The notes: generated by a model not told the origin, from the letters alone. A DNA stretch of 64,000 bases from Synechococcus sp. CS-1331 (GCA_025127975.1 JAHLYQ010000025.1:115281-179280), one strand, 5' to 3'; shown: positions 1 through 8,495, numbered from the stretch's first letter. Translations and numbers: made by a program.

Positions 1-101
1 TGATCCAGAAGGATTTCTACGTGGCCCGCGTGAAGATGGACGCAAAAGGCAAAACCGGGCGCTTTGCGCTGCTGCCCAACCCATCGCCTGCCACCCCCTA
101 G
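1..101 (+). CDS. ABC transporter substrate-binding protein, C-terminal end (partial)
   Basis: An open frame enters from the left edge, reads IQKDFYVARV and onward, and stops with TAG at 99-101. About 32 residues are visible. No domain can be recognised in so short a piece. Its position 11 bases before a LivH-type permease, on the same strand, fits the periplasmic amino-acid-binding protein that normally leads such operons. The function is therefore inferred from context only. Confidence 0.55.
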   Translation, partial: IQKDFYVARVKMDAKGKTGRFALLPNPSPATP

Positions 102-112
102 ACCCAGAGCGC

Positions 113-1045
113 ATGGAAGCCCTACTGCAACTTTTGTTTAACGGTCTCTCGGTTGGGGCGGTCTATGCCCTGTTTGCCCTGGGCTACACCCTGGTGTTCT
201 CGGTGCTAGGCGTGATCAACTTCGCCCATGGCGCCATCTTCACCCTGGGGGCCTACTTCACCTATTTCCTGATCGGAGGCGCGGTGGGGGCCAATGGACT
301 TATGGCCGGCCTGCAGCTCCCCTTTGCCCTGCCCTTCTGGCTGGCCCTACCACTGGCCGGATTGGGAGCGGCGGCGGTAGCGCTGGTGCTCGAACGCATC
401 GCCTTCCGCCCCCTGCGCGACCGGGGCTCCGATCCCCTGCTGGCCCTGATCACGAGCCTGGGGGCCGGGGTGATTTTGGTGAACCTGATCCAATTGCTGG
501 TGGGAGCCGAGAGCTATTCGATCCCGGTTGAAACCCTTGAGTCGCTCCCTGTGGCTCTGAGCATCGCCGGTGCCAAGGTGCGCACCGTGCAGGTGATGCT
601 GCTGGCCATTGCCGGCCTGCTGCTGGCAGCCCTTTCGATCTGGATAGACGGCAGCCGCAGCGGCAAGGCGCTGCAAGCCGTTTCCGAAGACCCGATCACC
701 GCCCAGCTGCTGGGGATCAACAGCGGCCGCATGATCCAGATCGCCTTCGGCATCAGTGGCTTCCTGGCCGGTGTGGCCGGGGGTCTGGTGGGGTTGAGCG
801 TCAGCATCGCCGGGCCTTACTTCGGCATTGGCTACGGGCTCAAGGGGCTGGGGGTGCTGGTGCTAGGCGGGCTCGGCAGCGTGCCTGGCGCCGTGCTGGG
901 CGGCTTGATCATCGGCCTGGCCGAGGCCTGCGTGCCGGCCGAACTATCGGGCTACAAAGATGCGGTCTCCTTTGGCTTCCTGTTCCTGGTGCTGTTGATC
1001 AGGCCCCAGGGTCTGCTGGGCCGCCCCCAGGCCAACAAGGTGTGA
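113..1045 (+). CDS. Branched-chain/neutral amino-acid ABC transporter permease, LivH type
   Basis: This 310-residue inner-membrane protein has about eight hydrophobic segments and the hallmarks of LivH permeases: an N-terminal stretch like NGLSVGAVYALFALGYTLVF, a FAHGA motif, and the late EAA-like loop LGINSGRMIQIAFGISG that contacts the ATPases. It forms half of the translocation channel with the next gene. The stop overlaps the next start (GTGA). In cyanobacteria such operons are the Nat/Liv uptake systems for neutral and hydrophobic amino acids. The urea transporter permease UrtB is related but usually longer, so I prefer an amino-acid substrate; this is not proven. Confidence 0.88.
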   Translation: MEALLQLLFNGLSVGAVYALFALGYTLVFSVLGVINFAHGAIFTLGAYFTYFLIGGAVGANGLMAGLQLPFALPFWLALPLAGLGAAAVALVLERIAFRPLRDRGSDPLLALITSLGAGVILVNLIQLLVGAESYSIPVETLESLPVALSIAGAKVRTVQVMLLAIAGLLLAALSIWIDGSRSGKALQAVSEDPITAQLLGINSGRMIQIAFGISGFLAGVAGGLVGLSVSIAGPYFGIGYGLKGLGVLVLGGLGSVPGAVLGGLIIGLAEACVPAELSGYKDAVSFGFLFLVLLIRPQGLLGRPQANKV

Positions 1046-1959
1046 TCAGCATGGATGCCGGCCTGCTCGAACAAATGCTGCTGGGGGCCCTGCTGGGCCT
1101 ATCGGTGTACCTGCCCCTGCGCTGCGGCCAGCTCTCCCTCGCCACCCCTGGCTTCTTCGCCATTGGCGGCACGGTGGCAGCCCTGCTCTCGACGCGGCTG
1201 CCCGCCCTAGCCGGCAGCGGCAGCACCTACCCGATCACTTCAGTTTTGCTGGAGATGGCTCTAGCAGCCCTGCTCACCGGCGTGCTGGCCCTGGGCCTGG
1301 GCCGGGTGGTGCTGCGGCTGCGGGGCATCTACCTAGCCATCGCCACGATCGCCCTGGTTGAGATTCTGCGGGTTGTCACCCTCAACCTGGAATTCACCGG
1401 CGGAGCCCTGGGCATCTTCGGCATCCCCCAGCCATTTGATAGCGCCGCTGGCTACGCCGCCTTCACCCTGGCGCTGCTGGCGCTGATCTGCTGGCTATGC
1501 GATCGGCTCGAAAAGACCAGGCCTGGCCGGGCTATGGCCGCCATCCGCGACGACGAACTGGCCGCCGCCAGCCAGGGCATCAACACCGCCGACACCAAGC
1601 TGCTCGCCTTTGTGCTCAGCGCCCTGGTGGCGGGGATCACCGGTGTTGTGGCCGCCCACTTCCTCAACTCCTGGAACGCCAAACTGGGCAACTTCGACGC
1701 CAGCATCACCACCCTGGCTTTCGTGGTGTTCGGCGGCTCGCGCACCTGGCTGGGGCCGGTGTTTGGCGGCCTGCTGCTCACCGCCTTACCGGAACTGCTG
1801 CGCCCGGTCGGCGACCTGCGCCTGATTGTCTTTGGCGCCGTGATTCTGGTGGGTCCCCTGTTCTTTCCCCAAGGAGTGATCACCCCGGAGCTGTTTAAGA
1901 CGCTCAAGCGAATAATGCTGCGCCCACCCACCCCAGCAGCGCAGGGGGGAAAGCCATGA
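1042..1959 (+). CDS. Branched-chain/neutral amino-acid ABC transporter permease, LivM type
   Basis: This 305-residue membrane protein has the LivM pattern: SLATPGFFAIGG near the N-terminus, LRLRGIYLAIATIALVEILR in the middle, and an ATPase-contacting loop AIRDDELAAASQGINTADTK. It pairs with the upstream LivH-type subunit. The GTG start at 1042 overlaps the previous stop; an ATG at 1051 would be an equally good start. Its own stop overlaps the next ATG, as expected for a translationally coupled transporter operon. Confidence 0.87.
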   Translation: MISMDAGLLEQMLLGALLGLSVYLPLRCGQLSLATPGFFAIGGTVAALLSTRLPALAGSGSTYPITSVLLEMALAALLTGVLALGLGRVVLRLRGIYLAIATIALVEILRVVTLNLEFTGGALGIFGIPQPFDSAAGYAAFTLALLALICWLCDRLEKTRPGRAMAAIRDDELAAASQGINTADTKLLAFVLSALVAGITGVVAAHFLNSWNAKLGNFDASITTLAFVVFGGSRTWLGPVFGGLLLTALPELLRPVGDLRLIVFGAVILVGPLFFPQGVITPELFKTLKRIMLRPPTPAAQGGKP

Positions 1960-2720
1960 GCCTGCTTCAGGTTGAGGATGTGGGGGTGCGCTTCGGTGGC
2001 CTGCAGGCCTTGCAGGGTGTCGATCTCGAGGTGCAGCAGGGCGAGATTTTTGGCCTACTTGGCCCCAATGGTGCCGGCAAGACCACCCTGTTCAACGTGA
2101 TTTCTGGCCTCACCGCCGCCAGCTGCGGCCGCGTGCGCTGGCGCGGGGCAAGCCTTGCTGGCCTCAGCAGCCACCGCATTGCCCGCCTCGGCATCGCTCG
2201 CACCTTCCAGAATCTGCGTCTGTTTAACTCGCTGAGTTGTCTCGACAACGTTCTGGTTGGCATGCATCAGCACGGCCGTCAGCCGCCCCTAGCGGCCCTG
2301 CTGCAAACCCAGGCCTTTCGCCGCCGCGAAACCCAGCTGCATCAACAGGCTCAAGAGCTGCTTGCCCTATTCCAGCTGGAAGCCGCTGCCCACCAAAACG
2401 CCGCCAGCCTTTCCTACGGAGACCGGCGCCGCCTGGAGATGGCCCGGGCCCTGGCCAGCCGCCCCCAGCTCCTGCTGCTCGATGAGCCGGCCGCTGGCAT
2501 GAACCCAGCAGAGAAAGATGAGCTGCGGGAGCTGATCCGGCGCATCCGGGACCAGTTCAAGCTGACGGTGCTGATCATTGAGCACCATGTGCCCTTGATG
2601 TTGGGTCTTTGCGACCGTCTGGCAGTACTCAACTTCGGCCAATGCATCGCCCTGGGCAGCCCCGACCAGGTGCGGCGCGACCCGGCCGTGATCGAGGCCT
2701 ATCTGGGCGGTGGCGCATGA
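1956..2720 (+). CDS. Amino-acid ABC transporter ATP-binding protein, LivG type
   Basis: This 254-residue ABC ATPase has Walker A GPNGAGKTT, a family-specific signature LSYGDRRRLEMARAL and Walker B LLLLDEPAAGMNP. The MNPAEKDEL continuation is typical of LivG, and so is the long helical insert around residues 100-130. It powers uptake through the two permeases encoded just upstream. ATGA overlaps join it to the genes on both sides. Confidence 0.9.
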   Translation: MSLLQVEDVGVRFGGLQALQGVDLEVQQGEIFGLLGPNGAGKTTLFNVISGLTAASCGRVRWRGASLAGLSSHRIARLGIARTFQNLRLFNSLSCLDNVLVGMHQHGRQPPLAALLQTQAFRRRETQLHQQAQELLALFQLEAAAHQNAASLSYGDRRRLEMARALASRPQLLLLDEPAAGMNPAEKDELRELIRRIRDQFKLTVLIIEHHVPLMLGLCDRLAVLNFGQCIALGSPDQVRRDPAVIEAYLGGGA

Positions 2721-3445
2721 ACGGCCCCCAAGCGCCCCTGCTGGAGCTTCGCAACCTGGTGGTGCGCTACGGCAGCATCACGGCCCTGCATGGCATCAAT
2801 TTGACGGTGCAAGCCGGCGAACTGGTGACCCTGCTGGGGGCCAATGGCGCCGGTAAAAGCACCACCCTGCGGGCCATCTCCGGCCTGATTCACCCAGCCG
2901 GCGGCGAGATTTTCTGGCATGGCGGCTTGATCAATCGCCTGCGCACCGAGCGCACCGTCAAACTGGGCATCAGCCACTGCCCGGAAGGTCGCCGGGTGCT
3001 CAGCCGCCAGTCGGTAGCCGACAACCTGGCCCTGGGCGCCTGGTTGCGCCGGGACAAAGCCGCAATCGCCAGTGATCTGGAGCGCTGCTACGCCCTATTT
3101 CCCCGCCTGGCCGAGCGCCGCAGCCAGCTGGCCGGCTCCCTTTCCGGCGGCGAGCAGCAGATGCTGGCCATCAGCCGCTCCCTGATGGCCAGGCCCACCC
3201 TGTTGATGTTGGATGAGCCGAGTCTGGGATTAGCGCCCCGGCTAGTAGCCGAGGTGATGGCCGCCCTGGCCCAGCTGCACCGCGATGGCCTCACCATTTT
3301 GCTCGTAGAGCAAAACGCCCAGGCAGCCCTAACCATTGCCGATCGGGGCCTGGTACTGGAGGCAGGAAGCATCAGCGCCGCCGGCCGCGCCGAACAACTC
3401 CTGGCCGACGACAGCCTCCAGGCCTCCTATCTAGGGGCGAACTGA
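2717..3445 (+). CDS. Amino-acid ABC transporter ATP-binding protein, LivF type
   Basis: This 242-residue ABC ATPase has Walker A GANGAGKST, signature LSGGEQQMLAISRSL and Walker B LLMLDEPSLGLAP, the usual LivF wording. I chose the ATG at 2717, inside the stop of the preceding gene. The longer open frame from 2609 would run through the LivG coding region in another frame. It closes the operon as the second ATPase. Its last codons and stop (GGGGCGAACTGA) are partly duplicated just downstream. Confidence 0.9.
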   Translation: MNGPQAPLLELRNLVVRYGSITALHGINLTVQAGELVTLLGANGAGKSTTLRAISGLIHPAGGEIFWHGGLINRLRTERTVKLGISHCPEGRRVLSRQSVADNLALGAWLRRDKAAIASDLERCYALFPRLAERRSQLAGSLSGGEQQMLAISRSLMARPTLLMLDEPSLGLAPRLVAEVMAALAQLHRDGLTILLVEQNAQAALTIADRGLVLEAGSISAAGRAEQLLADDSLQASYLGAN

Positions 3446-3486
3446 CTATTGGCTAACTGAGCAGGGGCGAACTGAGCAGGGGCAGC
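3432..3486. repeat. Imperfect short duplications behind livF-like stop
   Basis: The sequence GGGCGAACTGA at the livF-like stop recurs about 30 bases later, together with two copies of ACTGAGCAGGGGC. These look like slipped-strand duplications in the gap between the convergent livF-like and Nif11 genes. Confidence 0.6.
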
Positions 3487-3741
3487 TCAGTCGTTCTCAG
3501 TAGCTCCGAAGCAATGCATCAGGGCATCACCCCAGCTGTTGATGCCAGCCAGTTCATGGTCTTGGGCAGTGGAGAGCACCTTGGCGTGCTCCCGCAGCAG
3601 CACCGCCTTGTCGATTTCGTGGCCATGGGCTGCCGCGATCGCGACAATGTCATCGACACCCGCAGCGGCATGCAGCTTGTCGCGCAGGGTCCCATCCCCG
3701 GCCACGCGAGACACGAAGGACTTGATCGACGCAAGAGACAT
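3487..3741 (-). CDS. Nif11-like small protein
   Basis: The 84-residue product begins MSLASIKSFVSRVAGDGTLR and continues DKLHAAAGVDDIVAIAAAHG. This matches the Nif11 domain layout: an amphipathic helix, then D-x-x-L-x-x-K-L, then a second helix with IA..HG/GF. In other cyanobacteria such domains serve as leader peptides for modified peptides or occur in nitrogen-related clusters. Here there is no Gly-Gly cleavage site, no Cys/Ser/Thr-rich core and no modification enzyme next door, so it may be a free-standing protein. A longer upstream open frame in the same frame runs antisense to the NADH dehydrogenase and is not used. The start ATG at 3741 is divergent from ndh, 81 bases away. Confidence 0.75.
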   Translation of the reverse strand: MSLASIKSFVSRVAGDGTLRDKLHAAAGVDDIVAIAAAHGHEIDKAVLLREHAKVLSTAQDHELAGINSWGDALMHCFGATEND

Positions 3742-3822
3742 GACGGTGTCAACAACCAGGCCCACCTTTAGCAGGGCAAACCGGCCCGGGATCGATACCT
3801 TGAGGCCACTGCCCAGGCACCG

Positions 3823-5193
3823 ATGACCCGCGAACGCTTCTTCCTCGAACTGGAACCACCGGACCAGCGCCTCAGGGCCCTGCCCCATGTGGTGATCGTC
3901 GGTGGTGGCTTCGCCGGGCTCCAGGCCTGCCACGCCCTGATCAACCAGCCGGTGCGGGTGACCCTGGTCGACAAGCGCAACTTCACCCTGTTCCAGCCCC
4001 TGCTCTACCAGGTGGCCACCGGGCTGGTGGCGGAGGCCGACGTGGCTTCGCCCCTGCGCCAGCTGGTGGGCCAGGCCTCGAATGTGCAGGTGCTGCTGGG
4101 CGAAGTGGAGGAGATCGACACCCAGGCCAAACAGGTCGTGTTCAACGACCGCCAGCTGGCCTACGACCACCTGGTCCTGGCGGCCGGCTCCGGCAGCAGC
4201 TACTTCGGCCACGACGACTGGCGCGAAGCGGCACCGCCGATGAAGATCCTCGAGCACGCCGATGAGATCCGCCGGAGGGTGCTGCTGGCCCTGGAGGAGG
4301 CCGAGCAGACCCCCGATCCGACGCGCCGGGCCTTTCTGCAGTCAGCGGTGGTGGTGGGGGGCGGCCCCTCGGGCTGTGAACTCTCCGGCTCCCTGATGGA
4401 GCTGATGGTGCATGCCCTGGGCCGCGACTTCAAACAACTCGACCCGAAACAGTGCAAGGTCACCCTGGTGGACCCGGGCGACCGGGTGCTGCGGGCCATG
4501 GATCCGAGCCTGTCGGCAGCCGCCGGCACCTACCTGCAGTCGGCGGGGGTGGAGCTGCTGCTGGGCGGGCGGGTGCAGACGATCGAGGCAGGCAAGGTGG
4601 AGGTGAACACCGCCGCTGGCCCCCGCACCCTGGAGGCCGCCACCATCTGCTGGACCGCCGGCGTGAAGGCCTCCCATCTGGGCCAGGTGCTGGCCGATGC
4701 GAGTGGTTGCAGCGTCGACCGGGGCGGAAGGGTGGTGGTGGAGCCCGACTTCTCGATCCCAAACCATCCGGAGATCCGCGTCATCGGCGACCTCTGCTCC
4801 TACAGCCACACCAGCGATGGCAAGCCCCTGGCCGGCATGGCCGGGCCCGCCGTGCAGATGGGTGGCTGGGTGGCGGCCGACATCGTGGCCAAGATCCAGG
4901 GGCAGGCCCACAAGGCTTTTACGTTCACCGATTTCGGCACCATGGCGGTACTGGGCCCACTCCATGCGGTCGCCGACCTGCGCGGCCTCAAGGTGAGTGG
5001 TCTGCCGGGCTGGATTCTCTGGGGTCTGGCCCACCTGATGTTCATGCCCGCCAACGAAAATCGGCTCACCCTGCTGACCAAATGGTTGTGGGCGATTGCC
5101 ACCCGCCAGCGGGCCTCGATGCTGATCACCGGTCGTCCGAATCAGCACCTGAATGTGGAGGTGGGGCTGGAGCGGCCGACCCCCGCTGCCTGA
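3823..5193 (+). CDS. ndh: Type II NAD(P)H dehydrogenase (NDH-2)
   Basis: This 456-residue flavoprotein oxidises NAD(P)H and reduces quinone without pumping protons. The FAD Rossmann motif VVIVGGGFAGLQA lies near residue 23, the NFTLFQPLLYQVATG quinone-side segment follows, and a second dinucleotide fold VVVGGGPSGCELSG lies near residue 170. The late VIGDLCSY motif binds FAD. Hydrophobic and amphipathic segments near the C-terminus would anchor it to the membrane. The last 68 bases overlap the tail of the convergent channel gene. It is a plausible quinol source for the alternative oxidase encoded 15 kb away, but that link is inference. Confidence 0.92.
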   Translation: MTRERFFLELEPPDQRLRALPHVVIVGGGFAGLQACHALINQPVRVTLVDKRNFTLFQPLLYQVATGLVAEADVASPLRQLVGQASNVQVLLGEVEEIDTQAKQVVFNDRQLAYDHLVLAAGSGSSYFGHDDWREAAPPMKILEHADEIRRRVLLALEEAEQTPDPTRRAFLQSAVVVGGGPSGCELSGSLMELMVHALGRDFKQLDPKQCKVTLVDPGDRVLRAMDPSLSAAAGTYLQSAGVELLLGGRVQTIEAGKVEVNTAAGPRTLEAATICWTAGVKASHLGQVLADASGCSVDRGGRVVVEPDFSIPNHPEIRVIGDLCSYSHTSDGKPLAGMAGPAVQMGGWVAADIVAKIQGQAHKAFTFTDFGTMAVLGPLHAVADLRGLKVSGLPGWILWGLAHLMFMPANENRLTLLTKWLWAIATRQRASMLITGRPNQHLNVEVGLERPTPAA

Positions 5194-5938
5194 CCTGTTG
5201 CTCCTCCTCACCCTGGATTGTGTAGCGGCTGATCAGCAGGCCCATCACAATCGCCAGGTAAAGCGGCCCGCAAATGCTCAGCGATACGCTCAGGAACTGG
5301 GAGACAGACGTGGCAGGGATGATATCGCCATAGCCCACCGTGGTCAGACTCACAAAAGCAAAGTAGTGAATTCGACTGAAATCCAGATCCCAGATTCGAA
5401 AGCCAGCCGGATCAGACGCCAGCCCACTGAGCAGCAGCTCTTGGCCCCTGTCTGCATGGTCAACGAAACTACCGAGCGCGATAGTTTCCAGCACGCTGAA
5501 TACCAAGCCACCACTAATCCCCAGCAAGAGATAGCCCGCTACGGCACCACCCAATACATCCATCCCAACACGCTTTTCCTGGCCAAGACAGATCAGGAGC
5601 CGCCTTAAGCTCCACGCTATAAACACAGTGGTGACTATCAACACCGGGAAACCAATGAAGGCGAATTGCCCCGGACTGCTGATCCATAACGCCTCCAACA
5701 ACAGGGCCAGGATTCCCGCTCGCCGATAAACCCCATCATTCCAATGGGATCGAGACTGCCGAGCGCGAATCGGCTGTCCGAGCTCGATAGCCAGAAGCAA
5801 CACCAACAACATGGTGCCCAGGGCACCCATTCGATGCCAGGGGAATGGCAAGGCAAGGCAAGCCACCACAAGAACCGAAAGTACAAAGAGGTGCCGATAG
5901 AAGCGGTGTCGAGAGGAGAGGGAGCGTTTATTGATCAC
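5126..5938 (-). CDS. Six-helix potassium channel with TVGYGD filter
   Basis: This 270-residue membrane protein has an intact K+ selectivity filter, TTVGYGD, at residues 199-205, followed by the pore-lining helix GPLYLAIVMGLLISRY. About four hydrophobic segments precede the pore. No arginine-rich voltage sensor is visible in the fourth. The C-terminal tail is short, hydrophilic and glutamate/proline rich, with no RCK or cyclic-nucleotide domain. The GTG start overlaps the stop of the upstream channel-like gene by four bases. The last 68 bases run antisense to the end of ndh. A role in membrane potential or osmotic K+ control is inferred from the filter alone. Confidence 0.85.
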   Translation of the reverse strand: MINKRSLSSRHRFYRHLFVLSVLVVACLALPFPWHRMGALGTMLLVLLLAIELGQPIRARQSRSHWNDGVYRRAGILALLLEALWISSPGQFAFIGFPVLIVTTVFIAWSLRRLLICLGQEKRVGMDVLGGAVAGYLLLGISGGLVFSVLETIALGSFVDHADRGQELLLSGLASDPAGFRIWDLDFSRIHYFAFVSLTTVGYGDIIPATSVSQFLSVSLSICGPLYLAIVMGLLISRYTIQGEEEQQVRQRGSAAPAPPPHSGADSDDR

Positions 5939-6648
5939 GTGCGCCAGCGAAAACGGCCAAGAATCAGGGCGATCAGGATGGCCACGTAGAGCTGGCCCAC
6001 CACGGTGATAACCGTGGTCACCACCTGGCCGCCCACATGGCTGGTTTTGAGCACCGAGGTGCCGATGGTGGTGAGCATGGTGAAGGAGGCGGCCATCAGC
6101 GCAGGCGCCACCGACACATTGGGCAGCGCCGCAGTGGATCCCACCGCAGGCAGGGCCGTCAGGTCAAAGGCGGCGGGATCGAGCACCCAGAGGGCGGTGA
6201 GCAGCAACCCACCTGCCATGCCAACCAGTAGGTAGCCAGAAGCGGCACCCATCACCACCGAGACGGTGACAAAGGGCTCCCGGGTGAGGGTCTTGACCTT
6301 GCGGAGCACAGCAAGCGACAAAAAGACCAGCCAGACGATCACGTGGGGAATGGTGAGCGCCCGCCCCACGGCTGGCCAGAGGTTGAGTGACAGGTGCCAG
6401 ATCACTTCAAGGGCAATCGCCAGCCCGCCCAGGCCATAAATCAGCGGGCGGGTTTTGCGGAGGGGCGAATAGCGGCTGACGAACACCATCAACACCAACG
6501 CCAGCAGGATCAGCAGAACCGCCAACAGCCAGATCTGGGCCTGGGCCACCGGCAGCAGCAACAGCAGGGCCACTTCAGTGGCCAATGTCAGCCAATAACC
6601 GCGGTGGCGCCCGCGCAGGCGAATGATCTCCTCCGGGGTGATGCGCAT
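5935..6648 (-). CDS. Channel-like paralogue with degenerate selectivity filter
   Basis: This 237-residue protein has the same six-helix plan as the next gene. Both share a G-A-x-x-G-Y-L-L-x-G-x-x-G-G-L segment (residues 134-148 here) and a last helix ending GQLYVAILIALILGRF. Where the K+ filter should be, it reads TTIGTSV (residues 193-199), so the GYGD core is lost. I start at ATG 6648 (MRITPEEIIRLRGR); the longer frame to 6750 would overlap the upstream dehydrogenase. It may be a modulatory subunit that assembles with the intact channel or a channel of different selectivity. It is translationally coupled to that gene. Confidence 0.75.
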   Translation of the reverse strand: MRITPEEIIRLRGRHRGYWLTLATEVALLLLLPVAQAQIWLLAVLLILLALVLMVFVSRYSPLRKTRPLIYGLGGLAIALEVIWHLSLNLWPAVGRALTIPHVIVWLVFLSLAVLRKVKTLTREPFVTVSVVMGAASGYLLVGMAGGLLLTALWVLDPAAFDLTALPAVGSTAALPNVSVAPALMAASFTMLTTIGTSVLKTSHVGGQVVTTVITVVGQLYVAILIALILGRFRWRT

Positions 6649-6673
6649 GCCGGCCCTCGTAGCCTCGAGGCGC

Positions 6674-7489
6674 CTAGAGCCCTGGGCTGCTCTGCATGAT
6701 GCCGCCGTCGGCAAAAATCGTGGTTGCCGTGATGTAGCTGGCCGCATCACTGGCCAGGAAGCCCACCACCCTGGCGATCTCCTCTGGTTGGGCCATGCGG
6801 CCCAGGGGGATGGCGGCGTTCAACTTGGCCAGCAACTCCGGGTTGTTCATGGTGGAGTCGTTGATCGGTGTGGCCACGGCGCCAGGGCCCACATTCACCA
6901 TGGTGATGCCATGGGAGGCCAACTCCAGCCCGGCGGTGCGGGTGAGCATGCGCACCCCTCCCTTGGCACAGCAGTAGGGGGTGTTTTCCGGCATCGGCCA
7001 GTCTTCGTGCACCGAGGAGATGTTGATGATCCGGCCGCCGCCACCCTGGGCGATCATCTGCTTGGCGGCGTACTGACAGGCAAAGAAGACGCCCCGCAGA
7101 TTCACGTTCAACACCTTGTCGAAATCATCGGGGGTAGTGTTGAGGATTGAGGTGCGGGTCTCGACCCCGGCGTTATTCACCATCACGTCCAGGCGGCCGT
7201 ACTTGTCCACGGCTGCCTGCACCAGCCGCTGCAGATCATCGAGCTTCGACACATCGGCCTGCACGCCAAAGCTGCTGCCCCCAAAGCCACCGATCTCCCG
7301 CTCCAGCTCTTCGGTGGCCTCGGGGTGGGAGCGGTAGTCGATCACCACCTTGGCGCCCAATTCGGCCAGGTTTTCCACAATGGCCTTGCCGATGCCGCTG
7401 TTGCCGCCAGTGACAATCGCCACCTTGCCCTGCAGGAAGCTGGACAGGGTTTTTCCCGCTAGGGGGTTGGTGCTGGCGCTGGCTGTCAT
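6674..7489 (-). CDS. SDR-family oxidoreductase, glucose 1-dehydrogenase-like
   Basis: This 271-residue classical short-chain dehydrogenase has the nucleotide motif TGGNSGIGKA, the NNAG motif in VMVNNAGVET, catalytic Ser in NISSVHE and the YxxxK pair in PYCCAKGG. The GPGAVATPI and GGIMQSSPGL endings resemble bacterial glucose 1-dehydrogenase and related sugar-alcohol dehydrogenases. The substrate cannot be fixed from sequence. I chose ATG 7489; an upstream in-frame start would add 22 residues unlike the family. It is first in a three-gene unit with two channel proteins (25-base gap) and divergent from the RidA operon. Confidence 0.88.
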   Translation of the reverse strand: MTASASTNPLAGKTLSSFLQGKVAIVTGGNSGIGKAIVENLAELGAKVVIDYRSHPEATEELEREIGGFGGSSFGVQADVSKLDDLQRLVQAAVDKYGRLDVMVNNAGVETRTSILNTTPDDFDKVLNVNLRGVFFACQYAAKQMIAQGGGGRIINISSVHEDWPMPENTPYCCAKGGVRMLTRTAGLELASHGITMVNVGPGAVATPINDSTMNNPELLAKLNAAIPLGRMAQPEEIARVVGFLASDAASYITATTIFADGGIMQSSPGL

Positions 7490-7621
7490 GGATGGCAGTT
7501 GCTGGATGGCTGCAGGGTAAGCAAATCGGTGCGTTCGCGCCGCAGGGTGCAACACATCCAGAGGAGGTGGGTGAAAGCGGCGAGGGCCCCATTAGGTTAA
7601 AAGTATCGTCGAAAAACGACC
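7490..7621. promoter_or_regulatory. Divergent promoter region, SDR / RidA operons
   Basis: This 132-base gap must hold start signals for both the leftward SDR-channel unit and the rightward nine-gene operon. Just before the RidA start there is an AT-rich stretch (TTAGGTTAAAAGTAT) that could hold a -10 element. It is followed by a small inverted repeat, GTCG-AAAAA-CGAC, directly in front of the ATG. No transcription-factor box was recognised. Confidence 0.4.
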
Positions 7622-8023
7622 ATGGCTCCCCTGGTTCGCAGGGCAATCCACAGCGACCGATTCCCCACCCCCGTGGCCTCCTACAGCCAGGGCTTCCAGG
7701 CTGGGAACATGCTCTTCATCACCGGCCAGCTGCCGGTGGATCCGGTCACAAGTAAAAAAGTTGGCGATGGCGACATCACCCTGGAAGCCAGACAGGTGAT
7801 GGAGAACATGATGGCGGTGCTGGAGGAGGCGGGGTTTTCGGCCGCAGATGTGGTGAGCGCCGTGGTGTATCTCACCGACATCGACACCCTCGACACCGTG
7901 GACGCGGTGTGGCAGGAGTATTTCAGCGATCCCCAGGCCTACCCCTCGAGAGCCGTGGTGGAAGTCTCCGCTCTTGTGCTCGGCATCCAGCTGGAGATCT
8001 CCGCCATCGCCATCAAGGACTGA
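7622..8023 (+). CDS. RidA/YjgF/UK114-family protein
   Basis: The 133-residue product has the RidA fold signature: YSQGFQAGNMLFITGQLPVD at the N-terminal strand, DVVSAVVYLTDID in the middle and YPSRAVVEVSAL with the conserved substrate-binding Arg near the end. RidA proteins hydrolyse reactive enamine/imine intermediates released by PLP enzymes, but many relatives act in catabolic operons. It heads a nine-gene operon and lies 16 bases before a cupin gene. The start is a normal ATG. Confidence 0.88.
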   Translation: MAPLVRRAIHSDRFPTPVASYSQGFQAGNMLFITGQLPVDPVTSKKVGDGDITLEARQVMENMMAVLEEAGFSAADVVSAVVYLTDIDTLDTVDAVWQEYFSDPQAYPSRAVVEVSALVLGIQLEISAIAIKD

Positions 8024-8039
8024 ATCATCCTTCCCCCCC

Positions 8040-8495
8040 ATGCCGGATATAAACCAGCCAGCCCCCCTGCCCTACTGGCACCTCTGGACCGATGACGGGG
8101 GCATTAGCCGCCAGACCCTCTGCACCATGGCCCCCTACACCCTGGGTGTGCTCGGACCGAACGACTCTCCCCAGTGGAACCTGGATCTGATGAAGGAAGG
8201 AAATAGCTTCCTCACCGAGCTGCCACTGGGCTGGACGGCCGACTGGCATGAAAACCACATTCCCAAGTGGATCTATGTGCTGCGCGGCAGCTGGTCGGTG
8301 GAAAGCATGGATGGCCAGAAACAGATCTTCGGGCCCGGCGACTTCTCCTTCGGCGGCGACCAGCAGTGCATCGCCACTGCGTCAGGAGCCAAGGGCCATC
8401 TCTCTGCCCAGGTGGGCGATGAACCCTGCCTGCAGCTGATCATCCAGCGCAACGACAACCTGTGGAGCGGGGTCAGGCCAGGGTTCTTCTCCTGA
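8040..8495 (+). CDS. Cupin-fold protein
   Basis: This 151-residue protein has a single cupin barrel: the first motif is around DWHENHIPKWIYVLRGSWSV and the second around FGPGDFSFGGDQQC. Metal ligands are plausible at H and E of WHENH. No signal peptide is seen. The start is ATG 8040; the upstream in-frame region overlaps ridA. Its operon neighbours (RidA, SMP-30 lactonase) suggest a role in small-molecule oxidation or sugar-acid metabolism, but the substrate is unknown. Confidence 0.75.
   Translation: MPDINQPAPLPYWHLWTDDGGISRQTLCTMAPYTLGVLGPNDSPQWNLDLMKEGNSFLTELPLGWTADWHENHIPKWIYVLRGSWSVESMDGQKQIFGPGDFSFGGDQQCIATASGAKGHLSAQVGDEPCLQLIIQRNDNLWSGVRPGFFS

Noticed and set aside
3742-4257. Long N-terminal extension of the Nif11-like gene
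   Set aside because: The extension runs antisense to ndh, and the Nif11 domain itself begins at the internal ATG 3741.
4342-5211. 289-residue frame antisense to ndh
   Set aside because: Full FAD and NAD motifs on the plus strand decide the coding frame.
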